A stretch of 64,000 nucleotides of DNA from Vandiemenella viatica (Eukaryota; Arthropoda; Insecta; Orthoptera; Morabidae): NCBI GenBank assembly GCA_031002005.1, contig CM061921.1, forward strand, positions 123,782,597-123,846,596, in the 5' to 3' direction. Shown piece by piece: positions 34,920 to 45,500 of this stretch (position 1 is the stretch's first letter; every line of letters begins with the position of its first letter). Below the pieces are notes generated by a model. The model was not told where the DNA came from and searched no databases. It was given only the letters and a program-made list of their open reading frames with translations. The position numbers were made by a program, and so were the translations under genes.

Positions 34920-35201
34920 TGTAAGTTAATAAACAGAAATGTTCAACTTAAAACATAAAGCATTCCCTCACCGGGGTCACCAACCAACAAATATTCTGAA
35001 ACTAGACTTCTTTTCCTGTGGACTGCAGAATCCGTGGAAGAGAATTACGTATTCATTCTATTCTAACCGAAGTAATAACTTTCATGTCTAACACGAACCA
35101 ACAACGTTCAACCATCTCTCTCTCAACTTCATAGAACATAATTATCTTTGTACATAGAAACATTTACAAAGCTCAAGTACCATTTCTTTTGTTATGCTAC
35201 A
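34920..35201 (-). repeat. 5' LTR
   Basis: Shares blocks with the other LTR, including ATTCCCTCACCGGGGTCACC, CCAACAAATATTCTGAAACT and CTTTGTACATAGAAACATTT. The differences between the LTRs indicate that the insertion is not recent. Confidence 0.85.
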
Positions 35202-35506
35202 CTGTGCTCCTGGAAATGTAAGCAGTGTCTTCCTCAAATGAGTAAACAAGGTCCAAAAAAAAGACTATTTTCTGTTCCCACACAGTTTTGTTTTATGCAG
35301 GCCACTTATCCAATATCGATTTACATGATTGTATACAATAATACGACCAGTTACATAATTCATTATACACGTTAAAGTGGCAAGTTTTATATTACATTAT
35401 GTACATTAAAATATTGGGTTTGCAGGGTACAACATATACATTAAAATGTTTATAACATATAGTGAGCTTGCAATATTAGAATTAGTATGTTACAATTATC
35501 AAGCTT
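35202..35506. other. Unassigned
   Basis: AT-rich spacer between the LTR element and the LINE. Confidence 0.4.
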
Positions 35507-38500
35507 TTATAATTCCAGTTTGATTTGTATATATATATCAGTGGCTGGCGTCTTCTCCTGATCACACTCACAGTATGGATCGTCTACCACACGGAACCTA
35601 TGCAGGTGCTTCTTGAAGCGTGCATGCCCCAATTTTAGTCGGGATATACGGGTATATAGTTTTCTGGGGAAACGAATATTTTGGAACAATGGTCGTTTTA
35701 CATTTTCCGGGTATATGCTTATATAGTGTTTACCCTTAATGGTGGAAATGTGTCTCCATTCTTTGTTCCAGTCTTTGTATAATTTGTCCTTTAATGTCAC
35801 GATCAAGTCCGACTTGGGCATCTTTGCGTGGATAGTTTTCCCAGTCTCGGTTGCTTCCTTTGCCAGTTAGTTGGCTAATTCATTGCCTCTGGTCCTTTCA
35901 CCCACGAAACCACTACTAGTTTTTTACTATTTTTCAGGTCTATGATTATTTTAATGATTTCTTATGTAATTGGGTTTAAATAATGGTTCCCTAGTGACGT
36001 TAACGCAGAGAACGATTTAAATAGAATAATGATGTTATTATCTTGTAATCTCCCGGCATATTTAAAGGCTTATAGAATTGCAATTAGTTATGCTGTCATA
36101 ACAGAGATTTCTGTTGGTAGTTTGAACGCGCCCTGTTCCATATTGTCAAAGTTGATGAATGCACTCCCTGCGTAATTGTTGTTTCTGGACCCTTCTGTAC
36201 ATATGCACCTTGCTGGAAGCCATTTATTCAAATTTTCCAAGTATGTCTGTTTATTGGGATTTTGTTGGATATATTTGACTATTTACTGTTATCTCTTTAA
36301 GTGTATGCAATAGTGCTGATTCGTAGCAGTAGTTTTTAGTCTTGCCGGCTTTATCATTTAGTGTTTTGATTTCAAGATATGCCGAAATCAGGGGTGGCAG
36401 TCGTCTATGTCTCCAGTATCTTCTTGGGAGACAAGGCATTGATAGTCTATGGATAGAGTTAACTAGTTTGTTATGCGACAACTATCCCTGTTCTAGTAAA
36501 AATTTTGAATATAAACAGGACCTGTGTAGGTGTTGTGCATTCGTGGGTGTATATTCCATTGCCCCAAACGGGTGCGTAGTACTCTATACTGTAGGACATC
36601 CAGCCTGGCTAATGTACGTTTCGTAACAGAAGCACCCATACTGAAATGTGGCCAGGCTAAGGATCTGTATAGCAACAATGCAATTGGTGGGTTTGCTACC
36701 CACTGTAATTCTGTTACCACTCATATCAGTTTGTTGGCTGAACAGATTTTTTTCTCTATTTCTATGCTGTGTTCGCCCCATTTAAGTTTATTTTCTGTTG
36801 TTAGTCCTAGATATTTCACGCTATTCTTTACTGGAAGATTGTAAGGTCCAATGCTCATGCTGGTGATTATAGGTATTCTATGGCGAGTAAATATAAAGAT
36901 CGAGCATTTACTGATTGATATCTTTTGTCCATTGGCAATCAACCACTGTATTAGTTTTAGCATCGCTTCATATAATATAGTGTGACAGTTTTCAATGCTT
37001 GTGTATACTATATAAATGCAGATGTCGTCGGCGCATTGTAAGACTATGACCGACTGGTGCATTACCCTTGTGTAGGTCAGCTGTATAGATGTAAAAAAGT
37101 AATGGAGACAAGACTCATCCCTGTGGTACACCTAGGCTACATTTTCTTGGCCCCAAGCTGATAATTTTCCACTGGGCTACTAGCCATCTATTGGTAATAA
37201 TAGATAGCAGTCTTTCTATGAAGGGGCCTCGCACACCATTCTCCATTAATTTTTTGCGCAGGATCGGAGGCAAAACTTTGTCGTAGGCGGATTTGAGATT
37301 TGGAAAGATGGCAATCATGTGATTATTATTGGTAAGGCATTAGTGTATGTCGGTGGTGAGATGCGCTAGTATGTCGTTAGTACCTTTACCTCCCCGAAAA
37401 CCATATTGGGTGTGTGGTAATAGCGTATATTGTTCGAGCCACCATTCAAGTCTATATTTGACCATCATATCAAGCACTTTGTGCATACAGGACAACAGAG
37501 ATATTGATCTGTATGATGAGGTACAATCTTCTACATTTCCAGGTTTTCTTATGATAATTATTCTAGCTGTCTTCATAGGTGTGATCTCGCACTTCTCGGA
37601 CCAAATACGATTCATTAGTTCAAGCAGGTATGCTCTCCCATCAGGGGGGGAATGTACTGAGCATGGGGTAATGTGTGTTATCTGACACCGGCGCTGTAGA
37701 TGTTCCAGAGGCTAGGGCTCCATTTAGATCTTCACTCTTGAAAGGTGGTCAGAGAATGTGTTGTATATTATCATATATGTTTAGTGGTCGAGGATCTATG
37801 TAGAGAGGATTTAAGCTTTCCAGCAGGTCGGTCAGAACGTTCAATGCTGGTGTGCCCTCTGTCATTCACCTCTATTACATTTTTCAGTCTACGAACTTTC
37901 ATCCACGCATCTTTGGGCGACGTGTTGAGGATAAGTTTGGAACAATAGCCTTCCCAGTTTTTTTTCTTCCTTAGAAGTTTTTCATTAAATATAGTTCGTC
38001 ATTGTAGGATGTTTCATATAGACTTTGATAGCCTCCTTTGTTTTTGTTGATGCCTCCTCGCATTCCTGGTCCCATCACTCCGCTGCGGATGTGCTGATCA
38101 CATGAATTGGTTTTGGGATACTTGAATCTGCAGCTTTCTCGATTTATGAAGGCACTGTAGTCGTTGCTTATATCATCAGACTGTTTGTAATGTTTAAAGG
38201 CAGATTCGGCTTTCTGTTGGAACTTATTCCAGTTGAGCCTCTTGATGTTCCATTTATAGCCTTTCAGTATTGGAGAGTTTCATCATAATCGGAAAATGGT
38301 CCGAGCCACGCTTGGTTTCAATGATTTCCCGTGTTATATGTGGGGCAATGGATGGAGATGCAAGTGATACGTCAACAGATGATTATAGTTGTGTAGGTCC
38401 GTTAATGCGAGTTGCGGAGTATTACTAGCCGGTGAGTACGGCCATTGCGTTCGTCATAAGAGTACACACTTCCCCAAAGAGAGCGGTGGGATTAATATTG

Positions 38501-38659
38501 GTTCGTCTAGCTGGCGCATTAGTTTTTGTATCTCGGATTTGGTGACCTGTAGATAGATACTGCAGTGCAAACCTCGAAAGAGAAGTTAGACATCGTATTG
38601 TTTATCAGTTGGTACGGTATTGGCGCTAATGACCCCGACGTCGACGCGCCCTAAAACAC

Positions 38660-38695
<36 letters not shown>

Positions 38696-39435
38696 CAACA
38701 ACAACAATAGGTACGGTATTGACTTTTGTGTTATTAGGGCTGTGCCACCGTAACCGTCGGGTCTCTCTGCCCGCACAACGTTATAATTTTTAAATAAGAA
38801 CGTCTCTCCCGGATTTATCCATGTCTCTGCAATAGCTGTTACTACAGTCTGTTCTGTAATCACTATATTAATCATCTGTCCGCGGATCTCAGATATATTT
38901 TGATGTAGAATTTTTCCATGCAACATGGGGTACTGCCGTCCTACATCTCCGCTCTGACGATCTATACATAATTCTATCTTTTCTATTCTTCCTAACGAAT
39001 GCATTCTGCTGTTTTTCTTGGTTCCTCTGCTCAGGCATCTCTGTCCTCGTTTACTGGTTTGACTACTTTTAATATACTGCTCCGAAGCCTGGCTCACTGT
39101 TTAAGAAACACTTCCTGGAAGACACTAATTCACACTGCCACACGATACTGTCTTAGCTCCGAAACCAGCAAATTATTGCTTCAGTCCTGCTAGACTTCTC
39201 CCACACAGTTACAATAAAATCTTCCTTCGAGAATTCGCTATAACACTTCCGACATTTACATTTGGTTTCAAAATATTGTAGAGTTCATAATCAGCGCCCA
39301 AGATGGACTTAACGATTTCACTGCTTTCATGTAACAGAGCTTTCCTGCATTTACTTTTTGGCACCATCCTAATTCGATGACTAGTTCTGTTCACCATTTA
39401 GATCCTCCAGCACATTGGAAGCTTCCAGCAGAAAC
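35507..39435 (-). pseudogene. I-like LINE with APE, RT and RNase H, decayed
   Basis: Minus-strand order is: ORF1 C terminus (MVPKSKCRKALLHESSEIVK, 39370-39210); APE endonuclease (TAIAETWINPGETFLFKNYN, ERPDGYGGTALI, 38860-38715); RT with RIIIIRKPGNVEDC, YRSISLLSCMHKVLDMMV and YGFRGGKGTNDILAHL (37615-37340), LKSAYDKV (motif A), SLGVPQG (motif B) and QCADDICIYI (catalytic box); RNase H remnant (about 36100-35850); and a cysteine-bearing C terminus (DDPYCECDQE) near 35560. The combination of APE, RT and RNase H fits the I group. Frameshifts and stops are frequent. A SINE fragment splits the APE domain and a hAT-type element splits the 5' part. Confidence 0.85.
38624..38708 (+). mobile_element. 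SINE tail fragment with (TAA)n, inserted in APE domain
   Basis: Only the SINE tail (TAATGACCCCGACGTCGACG) remains, followed by (TAA)n and (CAA)n. GGTACGGTATTG flanks it on both sides (38612-38623 and 38709-38720), a 12-bp target duplication, so this is a true 5'-truncated insertion and not a rearranged remnant. Confidence 0.9.
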
Positions 39436-39443
39436 AATGAGAC

Positions 39444-40408
39444 TAGTGGTGGGCAAAGTGACTCACTAAAAAGAGCGGCGCTCATTTGATTACTCTATGA
39501 AAAGAACTAGTTCTTTTCAACGGTTCACTAGCTCAGTTTAAACAAAAACAGTGGTTATAGCCATTTTGAGTATAGTATCTGTTCGTTTTGTTTACATTTT
39601 GACTGATTTCTTAGGTTAATCTCACATCGGTTAATTTCATTTATTTTTGCATTTATTCTGAAACATTTTTGTTTCTTAAATACTTCCGGATTACTTTCAC
39701 GGAGAGAAGCCCTTTCAAAGCGTCAATGAAATATTATTCAGATTGATGGGAATATTTTAGAGATAGTTTGAGGATAGTTAGTTTTACATTAATTTATTTA
39801 CAGACACAAAGTACAATCAATTTTAAAGAACTTTTTGCTTTAAATGAAATGAAGGTTACTGTTCACAAATAAAATTTTACTTATTTTGCCATTCAGCAGC
39901 CTACTTCTTTTTTCAGTGCAAATTTGTCCAGCTTTTGAAAATAATCTTTCGCAAAGCACGCTTGTAGTCGTAATACACAAAGAGAAGCGGAGCGGGACGT
40001 CAGATTCGAAAGAACTAACTCCCCAGTGGCACTGCTCCGCGCTGTGCTGAGCGCTGGAAACGGAGAACGTCGCGAACGAACAAGCTCTTTTTGCGCTGAG
40101 CGCTTGAATCAGAGAACGTCGCGATTCCCGAATGAACTAGCTCTTCCCGAACGGGATTTCTTATTTTTTCAGAGCGAATTGGATAATCAATGAACGGCGT
40201 GGTACTAAGAACAAATATGGGCGGGGCGAGAGTGGCGAAGCTGAAACCGACTTCTTGTTGGCGCACACTCGATTAAAGTTAAGTTCAATCGAGACCGACA
40301 CACCACCGTCATTACGGCTTCCAAGAAGAACTATCGTTCGCTTTTAGTCAGCTACTACTCACTCGCTCTTTCAAAAGAACTGGTTCATTCGCGAACGACC
40401 CATCTCTA
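39444..40408. mobile_element. hAT-type non-autonomous DNA element
   Basis: The element starts TAGTGGTGGGCAAAG and ends, on the opposite strand, with TAGAGATGGGTCGTTCGCG. Subterminal AAAGAACTAGTTC and GAACTGGTTC motifs recur near both ends. An 8-bp target duplication flanks it (AATGAGAC at 39436-39443, AATGAGGC at 40409-40416, one mismatch), as hAT transposases make. The 965-bp interior has no transposase frame. A GC-rich segment (about 39960-40150) repeats GAGAACGTCGCGA and GAGCGC. It lies in the 5' region of the I-like LINE, which resumes on the far side (GCAGACAGCAAGC). Confidence 0.85.
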
Positions 40409-40416
40409 AATGAGGC

Positions 40417-41035
40417 AGACAGCAAGCATCTCCTACCCCGCCAGCTTAAGACTGGAGTTCCCTGCAGGGGTGAATGATTCCCGGCACGTAGTTAAATCTA
40501 TCACTGTTCTTCTGGTACCTTTAGTAGGGCTTAAGAATTTAAAAAGAAGGAAAAAGCATTAAATCGTTTACTTTTGAATTAACTTTATGTGTGACAGTTA
40601 TCCGAGAAATTCAAAAGTAGGATTCTTCTATAAAAAGCTACAACTTACATACATCACTCGAGCAATCTAAAGTGTCATTTAAATATAACACTTAAAAACT
40701 ACAAAACTTACAACAAAACAACACAGGTGATGATAAAAGAACCTTTTAAAAATTACAATGAAATTTATTCGCACCAGGAAAAAATTCTAATTTAGACTTA
40801 AACAAGAAAAATTCGGATAAAAAAATTTCACTAATACTTATGTACTATACAACCACCTTCAAAACTACTCTAACGAGGCCTAACCTAGAGATGCAAACAG
40901 TCAACTATGAGCACTTTTTTTCCAATTTACAGATGTGTAGTGACCCAAACCACCAATACATAGCTAATGTGTGTTTACGTGGAGCATTTTATCCTGAAAT
41001 CACTGATTCCTGTATATGCCAACACTGCAGCTATA
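40417..41035. other. LINE 5' remnant then unassigned DNA
   Basis: The first 100 bp or so is probably the 5' end of the interrupted LINE. The remainder is AT-rich with no recognised feature. Confidence 0.35.
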
Positions 41036-41757
41036 AAGGGTGATTCCATGATTATGATATAAACATTCAGAGTGGATGGATAAGAGTAAATGTATCAATT
41101 CGAGGTTAACTATCCTGGTCCTGAAACAACCGAGTCGAAAGTTGTAACTGAAAATCTAAAGAAGTTCTGACTTGGCGTCGCGTAGCTCTCAAACTAACCG
41201 AACCCTGATCACGACGTACAGAATTTCTTCTGAATACTCCCCAGTAAACAAAGATAATTTCCACTGTTGATGGACTAGTTAACAGCGCACGTATCTTTAT
41301 ATGAGAGAGACCGAAAATCTTAAGTTCCTTTTACTATAATAATGAATTCCATTTACCTGCACAAGTTTCTTAAGCTGCTACATTTACACTAGCTGTTCAG
41401 GATCGCGTCCCCAAGGTCACTCAGAGCCCTAATATCCCAGTGTCGCAGGCGCTTCGTACACATGGTCCCATCAGAAGAATTCAAATGGGGTGAGATCAGT
41501 TGAACGTGCTGGCCACTATGTCTGATCCAGGTGTTCATGAACCGTCAGTCCAATGTGAGATTGAGCTCTATCATGTTGGGACTACATCCGTTGACGAATA
41601 TCAAGTGGGATATGTTCTGTACGTCATGATCAGGATTTGGCAGTTTGAGACTATACCTTTCCACTCTGTCATATCCGGACCAGACTCCTTTATCCCCATC
41701 ATCCTTGGATGTTTGTCATCATCCTTGGATGTTTGTAACATCATCATGGAATCACCC
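41036..41757. mobile_element. TIR DNA element with transposase-end remnant
   Basis: The left end GGGTGATTCCATGATTATGA and the right end (reverse complement CAGGGTGATTCCATGATGAT) are inverted repeats; the right end carries a short duplicated unit (ATCATCCTTGGATGTTTGT, twice at about 41698-41738). It shares its interior with 10814-11212 but keeps about 300 bp more. That extra part on the minus strand suggests the SPDLxPLDxFLWG end of a DDE transposase (SPHLNSSDGTMC-like, near 41490). The call to a Tc1/mariner relative is tentative. Confidence 0.6.
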
Positions 41758-42257
41758 TGGATGTTCTTCATTTGAATAACAAGAAAATAGTCATTAAAGA
41801 AAAGTATGCTCGTGAAACTACGTGAAGCTGTTCGTCCGTATACATTCTCACATGTTCAATAATCATTTCCTTCTCATCGTTAACTTTTACTCTAGATTTA
41901 AGTGTTCCTAACGTCGTTCCATGATATTCTAGTTCTTTCTTCACACTGCGTGGTATTCACGCATCGTTAATTCTTTTTAAAAACTGTTTCACCTGAAAAT
42001 TAAAATCTTTTTCTCAGGGAAAAACATAATGGAGACTCCTTCAAATATCATTTGATATCTTATAGGGCAGTCAACTCCCACGACCTAAGGTCTGTTCATT
42101 ACCAGATACATGGCAGCTCAGGTTGTCGTAATCAGTAGAGAACTTGAACCCAGCCACTTCGAAATTACTAGAAATTTCGGAAATATTTTACCGCGTATTA
42201 TAATATTTGACTGACGTACCACTAATATACTGTTATACTACAATGCGTATTGAATCC
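41758..42257. other. Unassigned
   Basis: No supported feature. Confidence 0.4.
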
Positions 42258-42470
42258 ACGGTCCGGTTATCGTGATTTCGGTTATCCATGGGTTCCCGAA
42301 ATCACTCCAGGCGAACCCATGGAAAACCGAAATCATTCCAGATGAATGTCACGGTGTTATTTTATATATGCCATGGATGAATTGCTTCCGTAAAATGCCA
42401 CCCATCCTCCCCTCCCAAACCATTCTGTCTCGCGTTCCTAACAACCTCGAAGTCCTAGAGTTTTAAACCC
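42258..42470 (+). mobile_element. SINE remnant, highly diverged
   Basis: ATTTCGGTTATCCATGGGTT, CCCGAAATCACTCCAGGCGA and ATGCCATGGATGAATTGCTT correspond to the SINE body, followed by ACCATTCTGTCTCGCGTTCC and AACAACCTCGAAGTC at the tail position. The tRNA-like head is missing. It contains a short internal repeat of the CCATGG(G/A)...CGAAATCA(C/T)TCCAG phrase. Confidence 0.7.
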
Positions 42471-42727
42471 CAATTAATAAAGCCGAGTCATTTCTCAAAA
42501 CAAAATAATCTAAATGAGAAAGGGCAATTAAGTATGAAATGAAGTTCGATTAACTTCGATTAACTTCGAAGGTATCCTCATGTACATTTTCATTTTGTAC
42601 AATTTCTTAACTGAAAAAGGTATTAATAGTTTTTTTTTTACAATATTTAAACTACTTTGTACTTTCGGTGGGATACATAGAAGTTAATGGACTCTCGAGC
42701 CGAGCAAGCTCAGTGCTTCACATGCTC

Positions 42728-42915
42728 ATTTTCTTTTCTTTTTCGTACGGCCTTACGCGTCGTTGATGTCGAGGTCATTATAGGCAGGAAAAGATAGGGG
42801 ACAGGGAACAAGAAGGAATTTGGCGCATTCGCCTGAGGTGATTTGGGGAAACCATCGAAACCCCAAATCTGGATGCCCGACAGGCGTCGTCCAGAATGTG
42901 AGGCCAGAGTCACAT
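42728..42915 (-). mobile_element. SINE, minus orientation
   Basis: The minus strand reads CTGGCCTCACATTCTGGACG (head, B box lost), ATCCAGATTTGGGGTTTCGA, TCCCCAAATCACCTCAGGCG and the tail AATGACCTCGACATCAACGA. It is 5' incomplete and moderately diverged. Confidence 0.85.
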
Positions 42916-43059
42916 GCTAGATTGAAACAAGTTTTATCAGTGGCTGATAACACTAGTACAGCGCCGATTTCTTGCCAAAAAAATAAATAAATCAAAACCT
43001 AAATTGACTCTAAATACTACACAAAAAGAACGGTGGTGAAAATACCAAGAAGAACTGTC
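42916..43059. other. Short spacer
   Basis: Nothing recognised. Confidence 0.3.
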
Positions 43060-43828
43060 ATCAGGATACGTTGAGATTACCACATGTTCCATACGACACA
43101 ATAGTATTGAAAGAGAGATCTATTATTCAAACGAATATTAAACTTATAAATATAATTTGGTCAACCACCTACTTATCAAATGATTGGAATGAATCTTTAA
43201 CCATGTCACAAAGAGACAGAAAAGATTTTGAGAACTGCTTACGTATCAGCTTAGTTAATTTCGGATATGAACAAAATGTTAAAATCTTGACGACTTAGCT
43301 CCATATCATACAATATGCTAAGAAACGAACAACATGGTTATAGTAATGTCAGAATATGCATGTAATGCATTTTCAGGATACACAGCCAATTGAAAAGCAT
43401 AAGGAATTAAATTTATAGCTCATATAGTCTACGTTAAAACATTTGACACACTTAATAGAAATAAACTGAAGGATAATGTGGAAGGAAAATGGATTCCACA
43501 TCGTCCAAACGCAAAAAAAAGTTTTATATAGAGAAAGAATCATCGAAATCAAATAATATTAAGAGCATCATAAACAAAGAAATCAGCAAAGTGAAAGAAA
43601 CATTATTGCAAACACAGATGAAAAATTCCTGCTCACAATTATTAATTTGCAGATGGTCAAGTAACACTAATTGATACAAATGATTAGCTGTAGAAAATAA
43701 ATTGATGAACTACAGTCACTAACTATAAATATCAATGGGCAAATGCAAACACAGAATAACGTTTGGCAAGAGCAATTCAGGCACTCCTGCAGAGCAGGTT
43801 GCCTTGGGCACATATCCAGCCTAAGTAA
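43060..43828 (+). pseudogene. LINE RT fragment, left of mariner
   Basis: Plus-strand translation in mixed frames gives AHIVYVKTFDTLNRNKLKDN, an RT motif A region, and FADGQVTLIDTND, a degraded catalytic box with DG in place of DD. Other parts are scrambled. Sequence right of the mariner (45159-45500), with RTDQIHSVDIRRYYTIKQIQ, may be the C-terminal part of the same LINE. Confidence 0.55.
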
Positions 43829-43830
43829 TA

Positions 43831-45156
43831 CGAGGCATGTTTTTTAAGTAATTACCGTTTTGAAATTAAAAAAAGACGTGCAAATATATCTCAATAATTT
43901 TATTTTTACATGAAAGCCTGTAACTTACTCTACTTTTCTACATAATTCCCTTCAATACTGAGGCACTTGTTATAACGTAGTACCAGTTTTTGAAAACCCT
44001 CCTCATAGAAGTCTGCCGCCTGACTTGTTAACCACTGCATCACAACTGTTTTGTCTTCGTTCTCGTCTTCAAGACGACCTCCCAGATGTTTATTCAAACA
44101 GGAACAGATGGTAGTCACTGGGCGCCAGATCAGGGCTGTACGGAGAATGATCTAGAGTTTCCCATCAAAAAGATGTGATGAGATCTTTGGTCTGATTAGC
44201 CACATGTGGACGGGCATTGTTATGCAGCAAAATGATGCCCTTGCTCAACTTGCCACGTCTTTTGTTCTGGATTGAACGGCGCAGATTTTTCAATGTCTCA
44301 CAATAAGCTGCTGTATTGGTTGTCTCATTACGAGGCAGAAATTTCACAAGCAATACTCCTTTTCTGTCCCAAAAAACTGTGCACATGATTTTCCGGGCAG
44401 AAATCGTTTGCTTGAACTTCACTTTTTTGGGTGAATCTGAATGCCGCCATTCCATGGACTGTTGCTTTGATTCAGGTGTGACGTAGGCCACCCATGTCTC
44501 ATCGCCCGTAACAATTTGGCTTAAGAAATCATCACCATAGTTGTGGTACCGCTCAAGGAAAATCAATGCACTGCCTAAACGTTTGGTTTTGTGCACATCC
44601 GTTAACATTTTCGGTACCCAACGTGAGCACAATTTTCGGTAATTCAAGTGCTCGGTCACAATGCCATACAAAACACTACGAGAAACATTAGGAAAGTCAT
44701 CACACAAGGAGAAAATCGTAAAGCGTCTGTTTTCTCTCGCCTTATTGTCCACTTTCTGCACCAAACTTTCATTAACGACCGAAGGACGCCCACTCCGTTG
44801 TTCATCATGCACATTTGTGCTGCCATCTTTAAATGCTCTCACCCACTTTCTCACCATTCCATCACACATAATGTTTTGTCCGTAAACTGCACAGATCTCA
44901 CGATGAATATCGATCGATTTTAGGCCTTAAGCACAAAGAAATCTTATAACAGCCCTACTTCACAGTCGGCGGGACTCACGATTATCGGAGGCATCTTAAA
45001 CATTCAGTGAACAACGTAAACAAGGAAGAAATAGACTGTAATGGCGTCAGTGCGTAGGCAAGAGATGCAGGTACCCTGTGCGCATGCACGGAACGCCGAC
45101 CGTAGCGCTGCAGCCACGGTGTGACAAAACGGTACTTCCTTAAAAAATACGCCTCG
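43831..45156 (-). mobile_element. Complete mariner transposon, inactive
   Basis: Inverted repeats CGAGGCATGTTTTTTAAGTA (left) and CGAGGCGTATTTTTTAAGGA (right, reverse complement) continue with a shared TACCGTTTTG block. TA target duplications lie at 43829-43830 and 45157-45158. The length of 1,326 bp is normal for mariner. The transposase is on the minus strand and broken. The element sits inside LINE sequence, which therefore predates it. Confidence 0.95.
43930..44994 (-). pseudogene. mariner transposase, broken
   Basis: The start ATG is at 44992-44994. The N-terminal DNA-binding part is interrupted by a frameshift and a stop, then 234 codons are open (44869-44165). Recognisable parts are VRKWVRAFKDG, the linker WVPKMLTDVHKTKR, IVTGDETWV (first catalytic Asp) and LLHNNARPHV, where Asn replaces the second catalytic Asp. 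After a stop comes HSPYSPDLAPSDYH with the third Asp (D34D), then a stop and frameshift before the C terminus (SQAADFYEEGFQKLV, ending NYVEK). At least four disabling changes make it non-functional. Confidence 0.95.
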
Positions 45157-45158
45157 TA

Positions 45159-45500
45159 TTAAGGATATCAATTTTAAAATCCTATAACGCAAAGCATTTT
45201 TACTTCAGTTAAAAGAACTTTGCAGGGAAAGGTAATTTCTGATTCCATTATATAATCTTAAAAAATTATGGAATCGTCACATTGTTTTTTGGTGTAGAAA
45301 GCTAGATCTTGAAAAAATATAGAATTTAGAAGGCAGGTCATTATTTGGATTGAAAAGAACAGACCAGATTCACAGTGTGGATATCAGACGATACTATACT
45401 ATCAAACAGATTCAAGAATTGATAATAATTACATTATAACAGTAGAACGCTGTCAGGAAACAGGAAAAGGAACGTTTACAGAAAAGATGGGCCAAAACGG
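45159..45500 (+). pseudogene. LINE fragment, right of mariner
   Basis: A plus-strand frame segment (GRSLFGLKRTDQIHSVDIRR) resembles the post-RT region of LINEs in which an RxxxDxIR phrase precedes the C-terminal zinc region. I infer continuity with 43060-43828 across the mariner. Support is modest. Confidence 0.35.

Larger units (their letters stand above)
32177..35201 (-). mobile_element. LTR retrotransposon, Gag-only derivative
   Basis: Direct LTRs at 32177-32494 and 34920-35201 start TGTAGCATAA and end in TTACA on the minus strand. Beside the 5' LTR lies a primer site starting TGGCGAGAGTGACG (34906-34919). Before the 3' LTR is a polypurine tract (GACGAGGGGAG, 32495-32505). The internal 2.4 kb holds a Gag remnant; I saw no protease, RT or integrase, so the element needed help in trans. 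LTR ends and TGGCGA primer site are gypsy-like. A clean target duplication is not visible. Confidence 0.8.

Noticed and set aside
40015..40266. 83-codon minus-strand frame in a GC-rich patch
   Set aside because: It lies inside the hAT-type element, is made largely of its repeated motifs and shows no transposase wording.
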